Shown here in pieces: positions 35,233-43,418 of a stretch of 64,000 bases of DNA. Under the pieces are notes generated by a model, which was not told the DNA's origin, made no database searches, and saw only the letters and a program-made list of their open reading frames with translations. Every line of letters starts with the position of its first letter. The first letter of the stretch is position 1. Position numbers and translations under genes: made by a program. Source of the stretch: Alphaproteobacteria bacterium PA2. Its GTDB lineage: Bacteria; Pseudomonadota; Alphaproteobacteria; Caulobacterales; Caulobacteraceae. The stretch is from contig NKIZ01000001.1 in the NCBI GenBank assembly GCA_002256425.1, forward strand, positions 3,197,001 to 3,261,000. Direction: 5' to 3'.

Positions 35233-35897
35233 GCACCCGCCCTCCGGGCCAGCCGACGGCCGAAGATCAGGATCCGGGCGCCGTGGATGGCGAAGGCGGC
35301 GATGGCGGTGGGTATGGCCCAACGCGACAGGTCCAGGGGCTCGAGCCGAACCCCGCTCTGATCGAGGAAGCCGACCATCAGCAGGATGGAGCCGATGGCC
35401 ATGAAGATGTCTTCGCCGAAGAACAGGCCGATATTGTCGGTGGCCGCAGCAAATGCCTTCACCCTCTGGCGGTCGCTGTCGACCAGTTCGCCGCCGTCGG
35501 ATTCCACAGCGGCCTCCGCCATGGGCGCCAACAGGGGCCGAACAGTCTGGGTCTGACCGGCGATGGAGGTCAGGCCAAGGGCTGAGGTCAGTTGCCGGAA
35601 CAGCAGATATCCCACCATCAGGTGGCCAAAGGTCACCCCTTTCAGGCCACGGATAAGATCCCGCGCCCTTTCCTGCAGGCCTGCCCGCTCCAGCATGCCG
35701 ATCACCGGCAGGATCAACCAGGCGGCGCTCACATAGCGGTTTTCGTTGAAGGCCTTGCCGAAGGCGCTCAGTACCTCGACCGGGGAAAGGCCCGCCGCAA
35801 GACCTGTGGCGAAGGCCGAGGCCATGACCACCAGCAGGGGATTGAAACCCGCGGCGAAGCCGGCCACCACAACGGCGACCCCCAACAGGATCAGCAT
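35229..35897 (-). CDS. DUF969 family membrane protein (predicted transporter subunit)
   Basis: A 222-aa membrane protein with N-terminal spans at about 2-22 (ILLGVAVVVAGFAAGFNPLLV) and further helices at 25-45, 65-80, 168-182 and 195-212, matching DUF969. Conserved-looking segments: AFNENRYVSAAWLILPVIGMLERAGL, TSIAGQTQTVRPLLAPMAE, AATDNIGLFFGEDIF. It is the first gene of the DUF969-DUF979-DUF2891 operon and overlaps DUF979 by 4 bp. The substrate is unknown. Confidence 0.85.
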   Translation of the reverse strand: MLILLGVAVVVAGFAAGFNPLLVVMASAFATGLAAGLSPVEVLSAFGKAFNENRYVSAAWLILPVIGMLERAGLQERARDLIRGLKGVTFGHLMVGYLLFRQLTSALGLTSIAGQTQTVRPLLAPMAEAAVESDGGELVDSDRQRVKAFAAATDNIGLFFGEDIFMAIGSILLMVGFLDQSGVRLEPLDLSRWAIPTAIAAFAIHGARILIFGRRLARRAGA

Positions 35898-35934
35898 TCC
35901 TTACCCCCGAGTCTCAAAGCGTCAGGGGAAGGAC

Positions 35935-36801
35935 TTAACCCTCAAACCCATCAAACCGATAGGCCTGGCCGTCGCGGACCACATGGCCGGCCGTCGGGGC
36001 GGCGAAATGGGTGCCGATGACGAGGATTGGCTTGTCGGCCGTATCCTCGAACATCCGGCGGCGCATGACCGCCGAGGCCTTACCGTCACTGTCAAAGGGC
36101 GGCGACCAGTCCGGGTGGGCCAGCTGGCAGGGATGATGGACGGCGTCGCCGGTAATCATGGCGACCTGACCCTCGGACTCGATCATCACGCTCACATGGC
36201 CGGGGGTGTGGCCCGGCGTCGGGATCAAGCGGACCTCGGCCGAAAGGCGATGGTCCATCTCGACCAGTTCAGCCAGGCCTGCATCAAAGATCGGCTGGAC
36301 CGAGTCGGACAGGATGACCTGCTGCTCAGCGTCCTCGTGGGCGCTCCAGTGGGCATATTCCCTGGCCCCGATCAGGTACTTCGCCTTCGGGAAGGTCGGG
36401 ACCCATTTGCCGTCCACCTGCATGGTGTTCCAGCCCACATGGTCCACGTGGAGATGGGTGCAGACAACGTGATCGACACTCTCCCGGGACCAGCCGGCGG
36501 CCTCGAGCTGGGTCAGGAAGTCCGTGGCCAGGGCCTGGCCGCCCAGCAGGCTGCGGGGTCGGTCATTGCCGATGCAGGTGTCCACCACCAGCCTCAGACC
36601 CGGCGCCTCGACCAGCAGGGCGTGAATGGACAGGCGCAGGGACCCGTCCTCGTTCACGTAGTTGGGATAGAGCCACGGAATGGTCTTGAGCACCTCCGGA
36701 CGGGCTTCCAGCAGGAAGGGCCGCGCCTCGGAATAAGGCACAGGCAGTTCGATCTCGACAATGCGCGTGACAGTGACGGCGCCGATCTTCCAGGTGAGCA
36801 T
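35935..36801 (-). CDS. MBL-fold metallo-hydrolase
   Basis: A 288-aa metallo-beta-lactamase-fold hydrolase. The zinc motif is HLHVDHVGW, with a second His in IPTPGHTPGHVSV and the bridging Asp in MITGDAVHHP. It resembles AHL-lactonase/AttM-like and other family hydrolases, and the substrate cannot be decided from motifs. It starts 8 bp after the oxidoreductase beta subunit stop, so it is probably part of that operon. It has no signal peptide. Confidence 0.88.
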   Translation of the reverse strand: MLTWKIGAVTVTRIVEIELPVPYSEARPFLLEARPEVLKTIPWLYPNYVNEDGSLRLSIHALLVEAPGLRLVVDTCIGNDRPRSLLGGQALATDFLTQLEAAGWSRESVDHVVCTHLHVDHVGWNTMQVDGKWVPTFPKAKYLIGAREYAHWSAHEDAEQQVILSDSVQPIFDAGLAELVEMDHRLSAEVRLIPTPGHTPGHVSVMIESEGQVAMITGDAVHHPCQLAHPDWSPPFDSDGKASAVMRRRMFEDTADKPILVIGTHFAAPTAGHVVRDGQAYRFDGFEG

Positions 36802-36809
36802 GCCGGCGC

Positions 36810-37865
36810 CTAGCGGAGGTCTGCGTTGATCTTGGCGAGGACCGAGGAGCCCGGAATCAGGTCCGGGCCGCCCAGGCTGTTCAGCGGCCGCTCAACGGTG
36901 TCGAGGGAGTCGTGCAGGTCGCTGGCTTCCGGGTCCACATAGAGCAGGCCCGTGACCACCTCGCCCTGGGCCTGGCGCTGGGCCAGATAGGTCATGGCGG
37001 CGATCCGGTCGGTAGGATCATAGTGCTCGGCCAGCTTGTGCAGGGCCAGGACCGATCCGTCATGCTGGGTCACGGTGGTGGTTGTGCCCGGGGCATAGTC
37101 CACCTCTATCGGCGCGCGCTTGGCGATGACATCGAGGCGGTTCACGGCCTCATTGTGCTCGCGCACATAGTCATAGCTCTTGGTCGAGCCGGCGTGATTG
37201 TTGAACTGCACGCAGGGGCTGACGCAGTCGATGAAGGCCGCGCCCTTGTGGGCCAGGGCGGCGCGGATCAGCGGCGCCAGCTGGGCCTTGTCGCCCGAGA
37301 AGGACCGGGCCACGAAGGTGGCGCCCAGCTGCAGGGCAAGGCTGACAAGGTCGATGGCCGAGTCGTGGTTTTCCACGCCCTTCTTGGACTTGGAGCCCTT
37401 GTCGGAGGTGGCTGAAAACTGACCCTTGGTCAGGCCATAGACCCCGTTGTTCTCGACGATATAGGTCATGTTGACCCCGCGACGGATGGCGTGGGCGAAC
37501 TGGCCAAGGCCGATGGAGGCGCTGTCGCCGTCGCCGGAGACCCCCAGATAGATCAGCTCGCGATTGGCCAGATTGGCGCCGGTCAGCACGGACGGCATGC
37601 GGCCATGGACAGTGTTGAAGCCGTGGGAGGCGCCCAGGAAGTAGTCCGGCGTCTTTGACGAGCAGCCAATGCCCGACAGCTTGGCCAGCCGGTGGGGCGG
37701 CAGGTTCAGGTCATAACAGGCCTGGATGATGGCCGCAGAGATCGAGTCGTGTCCGCAGCCGGCGCAGAGGGTCGAAACCGAGCCCTCATAGTCCCGGCGG
37801 GTAAAGCCCAGCTCGTTGGCCGCAAGGCTGGGGTGATGCAGGCGGGGTTTGAGCAGATAGGTCAT
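36810..37865 (-). CDS. 2-oxoacid:ferredoxin oxidoreductase, beta subunit
   Basis: A 351-aa TPP-binding subunit. Motifs: the Fe-S cysteines in LCAGCGHDSIS, IGCSSKTPDYF and DCVSPCVQF, and the TPP motif GDGDSASIGLGQFAHAIRRGVN followed by YIVENNGVYGLTKG. With the alpha subunit it oxidatively decarboxylates a 2-oxoacid (2-oxoglutarate, pyruvate or branched-chain) to acyl-CoA, passing electrons to ferredoxin. It overlaps the alpha gene by 4 bp. Confidence 0.92.
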   Translation of the reverse strand: MTYLLKPRLHHPSLAANELGFTRRDYEGSVSTLCAGCGHDSISAAIIQACYDLNLPPHRLAKLSGIGCSSKTPDYFLGASHGFNTVHGRMPSVLTGANLANRELIYLGVSGDGDSASIGLGQFAHAIRRGVNMTYIVENNGVYGLTKGQFSATSDKGSKSKKGVENHDSAIDLVSLALQLGATFVARSFSGDKAQLAPLIRAALAHKGAAFIDCVSPCVQFNNHAGSTKSYDYVREHNEAVNRLDVIAKRAPIEVDYAPGTTTTVTQHDGSVLALHKLAEHYDPTDRIAAMTYLAQRQAQGEVVTGLLYVDPEASDLHDSLDTVERPLNSLGGPDLIPGSSVLAKINADLR

Positions 37866-39703
37866 TCTGCGGCCTCCGGAACAGGGGAACGCGGCGCGGC
37901 GGCGCCAAGGCGGGCGCCGATTTCGGCGGCGATGAAGCGGGCGGTGATCGGGGTGCCGTCATAGTGCAGGACGGGCGGCAGCTTGCCCGGGTCCACATCG
38001 CCCTCATTGACGATCAGGGTGCGCAGCTGGGCGTCACGGTTCTGCTCGACCACGAAGACGCGGTCATGGGCGGCGATGAAATCATAGACCTCGTCGCTGA
38101 AGGGGAAGCCCCGCACGCGCAGGGCGTCCAGGTGCATGCCCTTGGCCTCAAGGATTTCCAGGGCCTCATGCATGGCCGGGGTGGTAGATCCGAAATAGAT
38201 CACGCCGGTCCTTGTCGCCTTGCCCGACTTCCGCAGGACGGGCGCCGGGATCAGGGACTTGGCGGTCTCGAACTTCCGCAGCAGGCGCTGCATGTTGTCC
38301 ACATAGACATGACCTTCCTCGCTGTAGCGTGCATAGGGATTGCGCGAGGTGCCCCGGGTGAAATAGGCGCCCTTGGAGGGGTGGACGCCGGGATAGGTGC
38401 GGTAGGGAATTCCGTCGCCATCCACATCCTTGTAGCGACCGAAATCAACCCCGGCCTCCAGCTCCTCATAGGTCATGACCTTGCCGCGATCGAGATTGCG
38501 GCTGTCGTCCCACTTGAAGGGCTCGGTGAGCCATTCGTTCATGCCGATGTCCAGATCCTGCATCAGGAAGATGGTGGTCTGCAGGCGGTCCGAAAGATCG
38601 AAGGCCAGGGCCGCCATCTCGAAGCATTCGCCCGGATCCTGCGGCAACAGCATGGGATGCTTGGTGTCGCCGTGACCGGCATAGGCTGCACCGATCAGGT
38701 CGGCCTGCTGGGTCCGGGTCGGCATGCCGGTGGAGGGTCCGCCCCGCTGGACGTCGATGATCACCGCCGGGATTTCCGCGAAATAGGAAAGGCCGATGAA
38801 CTCGGTCATCAGGGAAACGCCGGGTCCGGAGGTGGCGGTAAAGGCCCTGGCGCCGTTCCAGCCGGCGCCGATCACCATGCCGATGGAGGCGATTTCGTCC
38901 TCGGCCTGGACAATGGCGTACTTGGCCTGACCGGTTTCCTTGTCGGTCCTGAACTCGGCGCAATAGTCCATGAAGGCCTCAACCACCGAGGTGGAGGGCG
39001 TGATGGGATACCAGGCGCATACCGTGGCGCCGCCATAGACCGCGCCAAGGGCTGCGGCGGAATTGCCTTCCACATAGATCCGGTCGCCCACGGCGTCGGC
39101 CCGGCGGACCTGCAGACCCAGGGGCTTGAGGTTTGCCTTCACATAGTCGCGACCCATGTGCAGGGCCTCGAAATTGGCCTTGATCAGACGGTCCTTGCCG
39201 GCGAACTGCTCAGACAGCAGGGTCTCGATAACCTCGATCTCGATGCCCAGCAGGGCCGCCAGGGCGCCCACATAGATGATGTTCTTGAAGAGCTGGCGCT
39301 CCCGGGGAACCGAATAGACCTCGTTGCAGATGCGCGTCAGGGGCACACCGACCACGGTGATGTCTTCCCGGAACTTGCTCTCCGGCATGGCCTTGGTGGA
39401 GTCGTAGAACAGATATCCGCCGGGCTCGATCTCGGCGATGTCGCGATCCCAGGTCTGGGGGTTCATGGCGACCATCAGGTCCACCCCGCCCCGCCGGCCC
39501 AGATGGCCATCGCCGGTCACCCGCACCTCGTACCAGGTGGGCAGGCCCTGAATGTTGGACGGGAAGATGTTCCGCGCCGCCACCGGCACGCCCATCCGCA
39601 GGACGGACTTGGCGAACATGGAGTTGGCGCTGGCAGACCCCGAGCCGTTCACATTGGCGAACTTGACGACGAAGTCGTTGGTGAGGTTCAGCGAGCCTGA
39701 CAT
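37862..39703 (-). CDS. 2-oxoacid:ferredoxin oxidoreductase, alpha (gamma-alpha fused) subunit
   Basis: A 613-aa protein. Residues 1-190 form the gamma (CoA/Fe-S-linked) domain (DFVVKFANVNGSGSASANSMFAK, GDGHLGRRGGVDLMVAMNP). The rest is the alpha pyrimidine-binding region: GNSAAALGAVYGGATVCAWYPITPST, QAEDEIASIGMVIGAGWNGARAFTATSGPG, and RGGPSTGMPTRTQQADL. The gamma-alpha fusion is typical of KorA/OorA-type enzymes. The start at 39703 overlaps the upstream FAD/Fe-S gene by 16 bp. Substrate preference is open. Confidence 0.92.
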   Translation of the reverse strand: MSGSLNLTNDFVVKFANVNGSGSASANSMFAKSVLRMGVPVAARNIFPSNIQGLPTWYEVRVTGDGHLGRRGGVDLMVAMNPQTWDRDIAEIEPGGYLFYDSTKAMPESKFREDITVVGVPLTRICNEVYSVPRERQLFKNIIYVGALAALLGIEIEVIETLLSEQFAGKDRLIKANFEALHMGRDYVKANLKPLGLQVRRADAVGDRIYVEGNSAAALGAVYGGATVCAWYPITPSTSVVEAFMDYCAEFRTDKETGQAKYAIVQAEDEIASIGMVIGAGWNGARAFTATSGPGVSLMTEFIGLSYFAEIPAVIIDVQRGGPSTGMPTRTQQADLIGAAYAGHGDTKHPMLLPQDPGECFEMAALAFDLSDRLQTTIFLMQDLDIGMNEWLTEPFKWDDSRNLDRGKVMTYEELEAGVDFGRYKDVDGDGIPYRTYPGVHPSKGAYFTRGTSRNPYARYSEEGHVYVDNMQRLLRKFETAKSLIPAPVLRKSGKATRTGVIYFGSTTPAMHEALEILEAKGMHLDALRVRGFPFSDEVYDFIAAHDRVFVVEQNRDAQLRTLIVNEGDVDPGKLPPVLHYDGTPITARFIAAEIGARLGAAAPRSPVPEAAE

Positions 39704-41490
39704 GCACCGCCTCCCGTCATGGTCGTGGCATGGGTCATTTCCAGGGTGAACCTCTGCATGTCCCAGGCGCCGGTCGGGCAGCGTTCTGCACACAGTCCGC
39801 AGTGCAGACAGACGTCTTCGTCCTTCACCATCACCCGTCCGGTTTTCAGTTTGCTTGAGACCAGCAGGTCCTGGTCAAGGTGCAGGGACGGCGCCTTGAG
39901 CCTTCCCCTCAGATCTTCTTCCTCACCGTCTTCGGTGAAGGTGATGCAGTCCACCGGACAGATGTCGACGCAGGCGTCGCACTCGATGCACAGGGGCTCG
40001 GCGAACACGGTCTGGACATCGCAGTTCAGGCAACGCTGGGCCTCGGCGAAGCCCAGCTTGGGATCAAAGCCCAGTTCGACCTCCAGCCTCACGTCCTTCA
40101 GGGACTCGACCTTGTCCCTTTGCGGCACCCGGAACCGGGCGTCGTTGGAGACGTCGTTGTCATAGCTCCACTCGTGAATGCCCATCTTCTGGGAGGTGAG
40201 GGAGAAGCCTGGGGGCGGCCGATCGTGAACGTCCTCGCCCTGGCAGTAGCGATGGATGGAAACCGCGGCGTCATGGCCCTGGGCCACAGCCCAGATGATG
40301 TTCTTGGGGCCGAAGGCGGCGTCGCCACCAAAGAAGACGCCCGGGCGGGTGGACTGGAAGGTGACTTCGTCGACCCTGGGCATGCCCCATTCGTCGAAGT
40401 CGAGGCCGATGTCCCGCTCAATCCACGGGAAGGCGTTTTCCTGTCCCACGGCGACCAGGACGTCATCGCAAGCATGGTGCTCGTCAGGTTCGCCCGACGC
40501 CACCAGACGGCGGCGACCCTTGTCGTCGTACTGGGCCTCGACCACTTCGAAGACCACGCCGGTCAGCTTGCCGTTTTCATGGGTGAAGGCCTTGGGCACC
40601 CGGAAGTTCAGGATCGGGATGTCCTCGTGAAGGGCGTCCTCCTTTTCCCAGGGACTGGCCTTCATCTCCTCAAATCCCGACCGGACCACCACCTTGACGT
40701 CCTCGCCGCCCAGACGGCGGGAGGTGCGGCAGCAGTCCATGGCGGTATTGCCGCCGCCCAGGACGATGACCCGACGGCCGATCTTTTCGATGTGTCCGAA
40801 GGAGACGCTGGAAAGCCAGTCAATGCCGATGTGGATGTTGGCCGCCGCTTCAGCGCGGCCGGGAAGGTCAAGATCCCGTCCCCTCGGCGCACCGGTGCCG
40901 ATGAAGACCGCATCATAGTTTTCGGCCAGCAGGTCTTTCAGGCTGTCAACGCTGTGACCCAGGCGAACATCCATGCCCAGGCCGGTAATGTAGCCGACCT
41001 CCTCATCGATCACTTCTTCCGGCAGACGGAAGCGCGGGATCTGGCTGCGGATCATGCCGCCGGCCTTGGCGTCGCGGTCATAGACCACCAGGTCGTAGCC
41101 AAGGGGAGCCAGGTCCCTTGCCACGGTAAGGGCGGCGGGACCGGCGCCGACCAGGGCTATGCGCTTGCCATTGCGGTTGGCGGCAGGCGGCGGCAGGCGG
41201 CTGGAAATGTCGTCCTTGTTGTCTGCAGCCACGCGCTTGAGGCGGCAGATGGCGACGGGCTCGTCCTCGACCCGCCCGCGGCGGCAGGCCGGCTCACAGG
41301 GGCGGTCGCAGGTCCGTCCCAGGACACCGGGAAAGACATTGGACTTCCAGTTGATCATGTAGGCGTCGGAATAACGGCCCTCGGCGATCAGCCGGATGTA
41401 TTCCGGAACCGGCGTGTGGGCGGGACAGGCCCACTGGCAATCCACGACCTTGTGATAGTAGTCCGGGCCTTCGGTACGCGTAGGCTGCAA
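39688..41490 (-). CDS. GltD-like FAD oxidoreductase with two 4Fe-4S ferredoxin motifs
   Basis: A 600-aa protein. An N-terminal Fe-S domain as in glutamate synthase small subunits (CQWACPAHTPVPEYIRLIAEG, CDRPCEPACRRG) leads to the FAD motif ALVGAGPAALTVARDLA and the NADP motif RVIVLGGGNTAMDCCR. At the C terminus are two 4Fe-4S clusters, CIECDACVDICPVDC and CLHCGLCAERCPTG. It probably links NAD(P)H with the ferredoxin pool of the following oxidoreductase subunits. The TTG at 41490 is chosen because GGGGAG lies 8 nt upstream and the open frame before it does not fit the family. Confidence 0.88.
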   Translation of the reverse strand: MQPTRTEGPDYYHKVVDCQWACPAHTPVPEYIRLIAEGRYSDAYMINWKSNVFPGVLGRTCDRPCEPACRRGRVEDEPVAICRLKRVAADNKDDISSRLPPPAANRNGKRIALVGAGPAALTVARDLAPLGYDLVVYDRDAKAGGMIRSQIPRFRLPEEVIDEEVGYITGLGMDVRLGHSVDSLKDLLAENYDAVFIGTGAPRGRDLDLPGRAEAAANIHIGIDWLSSVSFGHIEKIGRRVIVLGGGNTAMDCCRTSRRLGGEDVKVVVRSGFEEMKASPWEKEDALHEDIPILNFRVPKAFTHENGKLTGVVFEVVEAQYDDKGRRRLVASGEPDEHHACDDVLVAVGQENAFPWIERDIGLDFDEWGMPRVDEVTFQSTRPGVFFGGDAAFGPKNIIWAVAQGHDAAVSIHRYCQGEDVHDRPPPGFSLTSQKMGIHEWSYDNDVSNDARFRVPQRDKVESLKDVRLEVELGFDPKLGFAEAQRCLNCDVQTVFAEPLCIECDACVDICPVDCITFTEDGEEEDLRGRLKAPSLHLDQDLLVSSKLKTGRVMVKDEDVCLHCGLCAERCPTGAWDMQRFTLEMTHATTMTGGGACQAR

Positions 41491-41714
41491 AGTCCGTCTC
41501 CCCCTCGGGTCACCGCAGACATTCGGGACAGATGACGATTTCCGTTGGCCGGAAATTCGGCGGTTCAGTCCGCAGCGGTGTTCCCTGCTATCTAAATGCC
41601 GATATGCGACCCGCGCCAAGACGCTTTTTCAGCAAGGCCCCTTCCGCGCGCCGGAATCTCTCACTGGTCAAGAGTCTGTGAACACCAGTCGGACGGCCCT
41701 TCCCCACGGGATTA

Positions 41715-41732
41715 ACAAACCGTAAAGTTTGT
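41715..41732. promoter_or_regulatory. Perfect dyad ACAAAC-CGTAAA-GTTTGT before the 51-aa ORF
   Basis: A perfect 6-bp inverted repeat lies 46 bp upstream of the small ORF. The overlapping TTAA-N7-TAAA spacing is one base from the CtrA consensus (TTAA-N7-TTAA), which is relevant for Caulobacterales, but a single near-match is weak evidence. Confidence 0.35.
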
Positions 41733-41777
41733 CGGCCCGGTGGATATTGCGGGCGCAGAAGTTCGGGAGTCAGATCA

Positions 41778-41933
41778 ATGCCTTCGCCCTTCGAAATGCC
41801 TGCAGAAGCCTCTGCGGAACTGCACGACGCCATTCCCTCGCCATTCGAAGCGCAAGATGATGATCTGGAGATCAATCTGCGGCGGGCAGCGGCTGAGAAT
41901 GCTGAAACCCTGAGGCTGGCCCGCGCCCTCTGA
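41778..41933 (+). CDS. Small hypothetical protein with duplicated SPFE motif (51 aa)
   Basis: An ORF with a good ribosome-binding site (GGGAG, 8 nt before the ATG) encoding an acidic, probably disordered N-terminal half with PSPFEMPAE and PSPFEAQDD repeats. A short amphipathic Arg/Ala/Leu helix follows (INLRRAAAENAETLRLARAL). The third-position GC is coding-like. No family was recognised. It stands alone between the divergent oxidoreductase operon and the aldo/keto reductase. A dyad and near-CtrA site lie upstream. Confidence 0.6.
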   Translation: MPSPFEMPAEASAELHDAIPSPFEAQDDDLEINLRRAAAENAETLRLARAL

Positions 41934-41997
41934 TCCTGCTGGACCGCCAGCGGTCAGGCCCTATGGTGCTGTCAAAATCAGCTCAGGGGATCGCGGG

Positions 41998-42933
41998 ATG
42001 GAACTTCGTCGTCTTGGAACAAGTGGCCTGAAGGTCAGTGCGGTCGGCCTCGGCTGCAACAATTTCGGCATGCGCATCGATCAGGCCCAGACCCAGGCGG
42101 TCGTGGATGCCGCCCTTGAAGCCGGGATCACCCTCTTTGATACGGCTGACATCTATGGGGGATCAAAGTCCGAGGTGTTTCTGGGCGAGGCCCTGAAGGG
42201 CAAGCGCAACAAGGCCGTCATCGCCACCAAGTTCGCCAACCCCATGGGAGAAGGCGCCTATCTCAAGGGCGGATCGCGCCGCTATATCGTCTCCGCCGTC
42301 GAGGCCAGCCTGAAGCGCCTGCAGACGGACCACATCGATCTCTACCAGATGCATGTGCCGGACGCGGACACCCCGATTGAAGAGACGCTGCGCGCCCTCG
42401 ACGACCTGGTGCGGGACGGGAAGGTTCTCTACCTGGGTAATTCCAACTTTACCGGCTGGCAGATTGCCGACGCAGAATGGATTTCCCGGACTTCGAAGCT
42501 GGACCGCTTCGTCAGCGCCCAGAACCTGTTCAGCCTGCTCGAGCGTGGCGCGGCCAAGGAAGTACTTCCTGCCTGCGACCACTTCGGTCTGGGCTTCCTG
42601 CCCTTCTTCCCCCTGGCGTCGGGCCTGCTCACAGGCAAATACAAACGGGGTGAAGCTGCGCCCGAAGGCACCCGGCTGGCGGCCTGGGGCGCGCGGGGTC
42701 AGGCGGCGCTGAGTGAGCGCAATCTGGATCGGGTGGAGAAGCTTGAAGCCTGGGCGAGCAACCAGGGACATACCCTTCTGGAACTGGCCTTTGCCTGGCT
42801 GCTGGCCCACCCGGCGGTCTCTTCGGTCATCGCCGGCGCCACCAGCCCTGAACAGGTGCACGCCAACGCCGCCGCGGCCAGCTGGACTCTTTCAGCCCAG
42901 GACCGCGACGAGGTGACGAAGCTGATCAGTTAG
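41998..42933 (+). CDS. Aldo/keto reductase
   Basis: A 311-aa TIM-barrel NADPH-dependent reductase. The catalytic tetrad is visible: Asp48 and Tyr53 (FDTADIYGGS), Lys78 (VIATKFANP) and the His in DLYQMHVPD. The C-terminal NADP segment is SSVIAGATSPEQVHANAAA. It is similar to the YajO/AKR11-type general stress reductases. The physiological substrate is unknown. Its stop overlaps that of the convergent RidA gene (TTAG). Confidence 0.92.
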   Translation: MELRRLGTSGLKVSAVGLGCNNFGMRIDQAQTQAVVDAALEAGITLFDTADIYGGSKSEVFLGEALKGKRNKAVIATKFANPMGEGAYLKGGSRRYIVSAVEASLKRLQTDHIDLYQMHVPDADTPIEETLRALDDLVRDGKVLYLGNSNFTGWQIADAEWISRTSKLDRFVSAQNLFSLLERGAAKEVLPACDHFGLGFLPFFPLASGLLTGKYKRGEAAPEGTRLAAWGARGQAALSERNLDRVEKLEAWASNQGHTLLELAFAWLLAHPAVSSVIAGATSPEQVHANAAAASWTLSAQDRDEVTKLIS

Positions 42934-43418
42934 GGCTTCTTGGCGGCCTGGACTTCGATCTCGGCGAGCATTCCAGGCGCAACCAGGGCCGCAACCTGGG
43001 AGGTGACGCGGGCCGGCTTGTTCGGTTGGTCAGCCGTGCCGAAGAACTGGCTGTAGCCTTCCATCATTCCGGCGAAGTCCATCTTTCCGCCCTTGGCGGG
43101 GTCTCCCACCAGATAGACGCGCATCATGAAGACGTCGCCCATGGTCAGACCCTGGCCCTTCAGCACGTCCTGGATCTTCTTCATGACACCAATGGTCTGG
43201 GTCTTGGTGTCGCCAAACTCCACGGGAGTCCCTGCCGGTGCGCCGGCATTGAGCGGCGGCGGGGTCTGACCGCTGACATAGACAACGGTGTAGCCGCCGG
43301 GGACGACGGTGGCTGATGCGATGGCGGCGGTCGGAGATCCGACATGAACCACCTGCGCAATCGCCGGAGCAGCGCAGACCAGTGGGATTAAGCTGAGGAT
43401 GGCGGGCAAGACTCGCAT
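42930..43418 (-). CDS. Exported RidA-family protein
   Basis: A 162-aa protein with a clear signal peptide (MRVLPAILSLIPLVCAAPAIA), then a RidA/YjgF fold: GYTVVYVSGQTPPP, KTQTIGVMKKIQDVLKGQGLTMGDVFMMRVYLV, and the C-terminal ARVTSQVAALVAPGMLAEIEVQA. Classical RidA deaminates reactive enamines in the cytoplasm. The Arg of the usual R-x-C/V motif aligns near PARVTSQVA, so some activity is possible. The periplasmic location is unusual for the family. Confidence 0.88.
   Translation of the reverse strand: MRVLPAILSLIPLVCAAPAIAQVVHVGSPTAAIASATVVPGGYTVVYVSGQTPPPLNAGAPAGTPVEFGDTKTQTIGVMKKIQDVLKGQGLTMGDVFMMRVYLVGDPAKGGKMDFAGMMEGYSQFFGTADQPNKPARVTSQVAALVAPGMLAEIEVQAAKKP

Noticed and set aside
33291-35897. 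DUF969/979/2891 operon considered as a defence system
   Set aside because: No nuclease, NTPase, TIR or toxin-like domain; two subunits are transporter-like, so a metabolic role is more likely.
37964-39700. 578-codon open frame antisense to the oxidoreductase alpha subunit
   Set aside because: Composition typical of an antisense shadow; the real gene has unmistakable family motifs.
39880-41535. 551-codon open frame antisense to the FAD/Fe-S gene
   Set aside because: It mirrors high third-position GC on the opposite strand; the opposite strand has clear Fe-S, FAD and NADP motifs.
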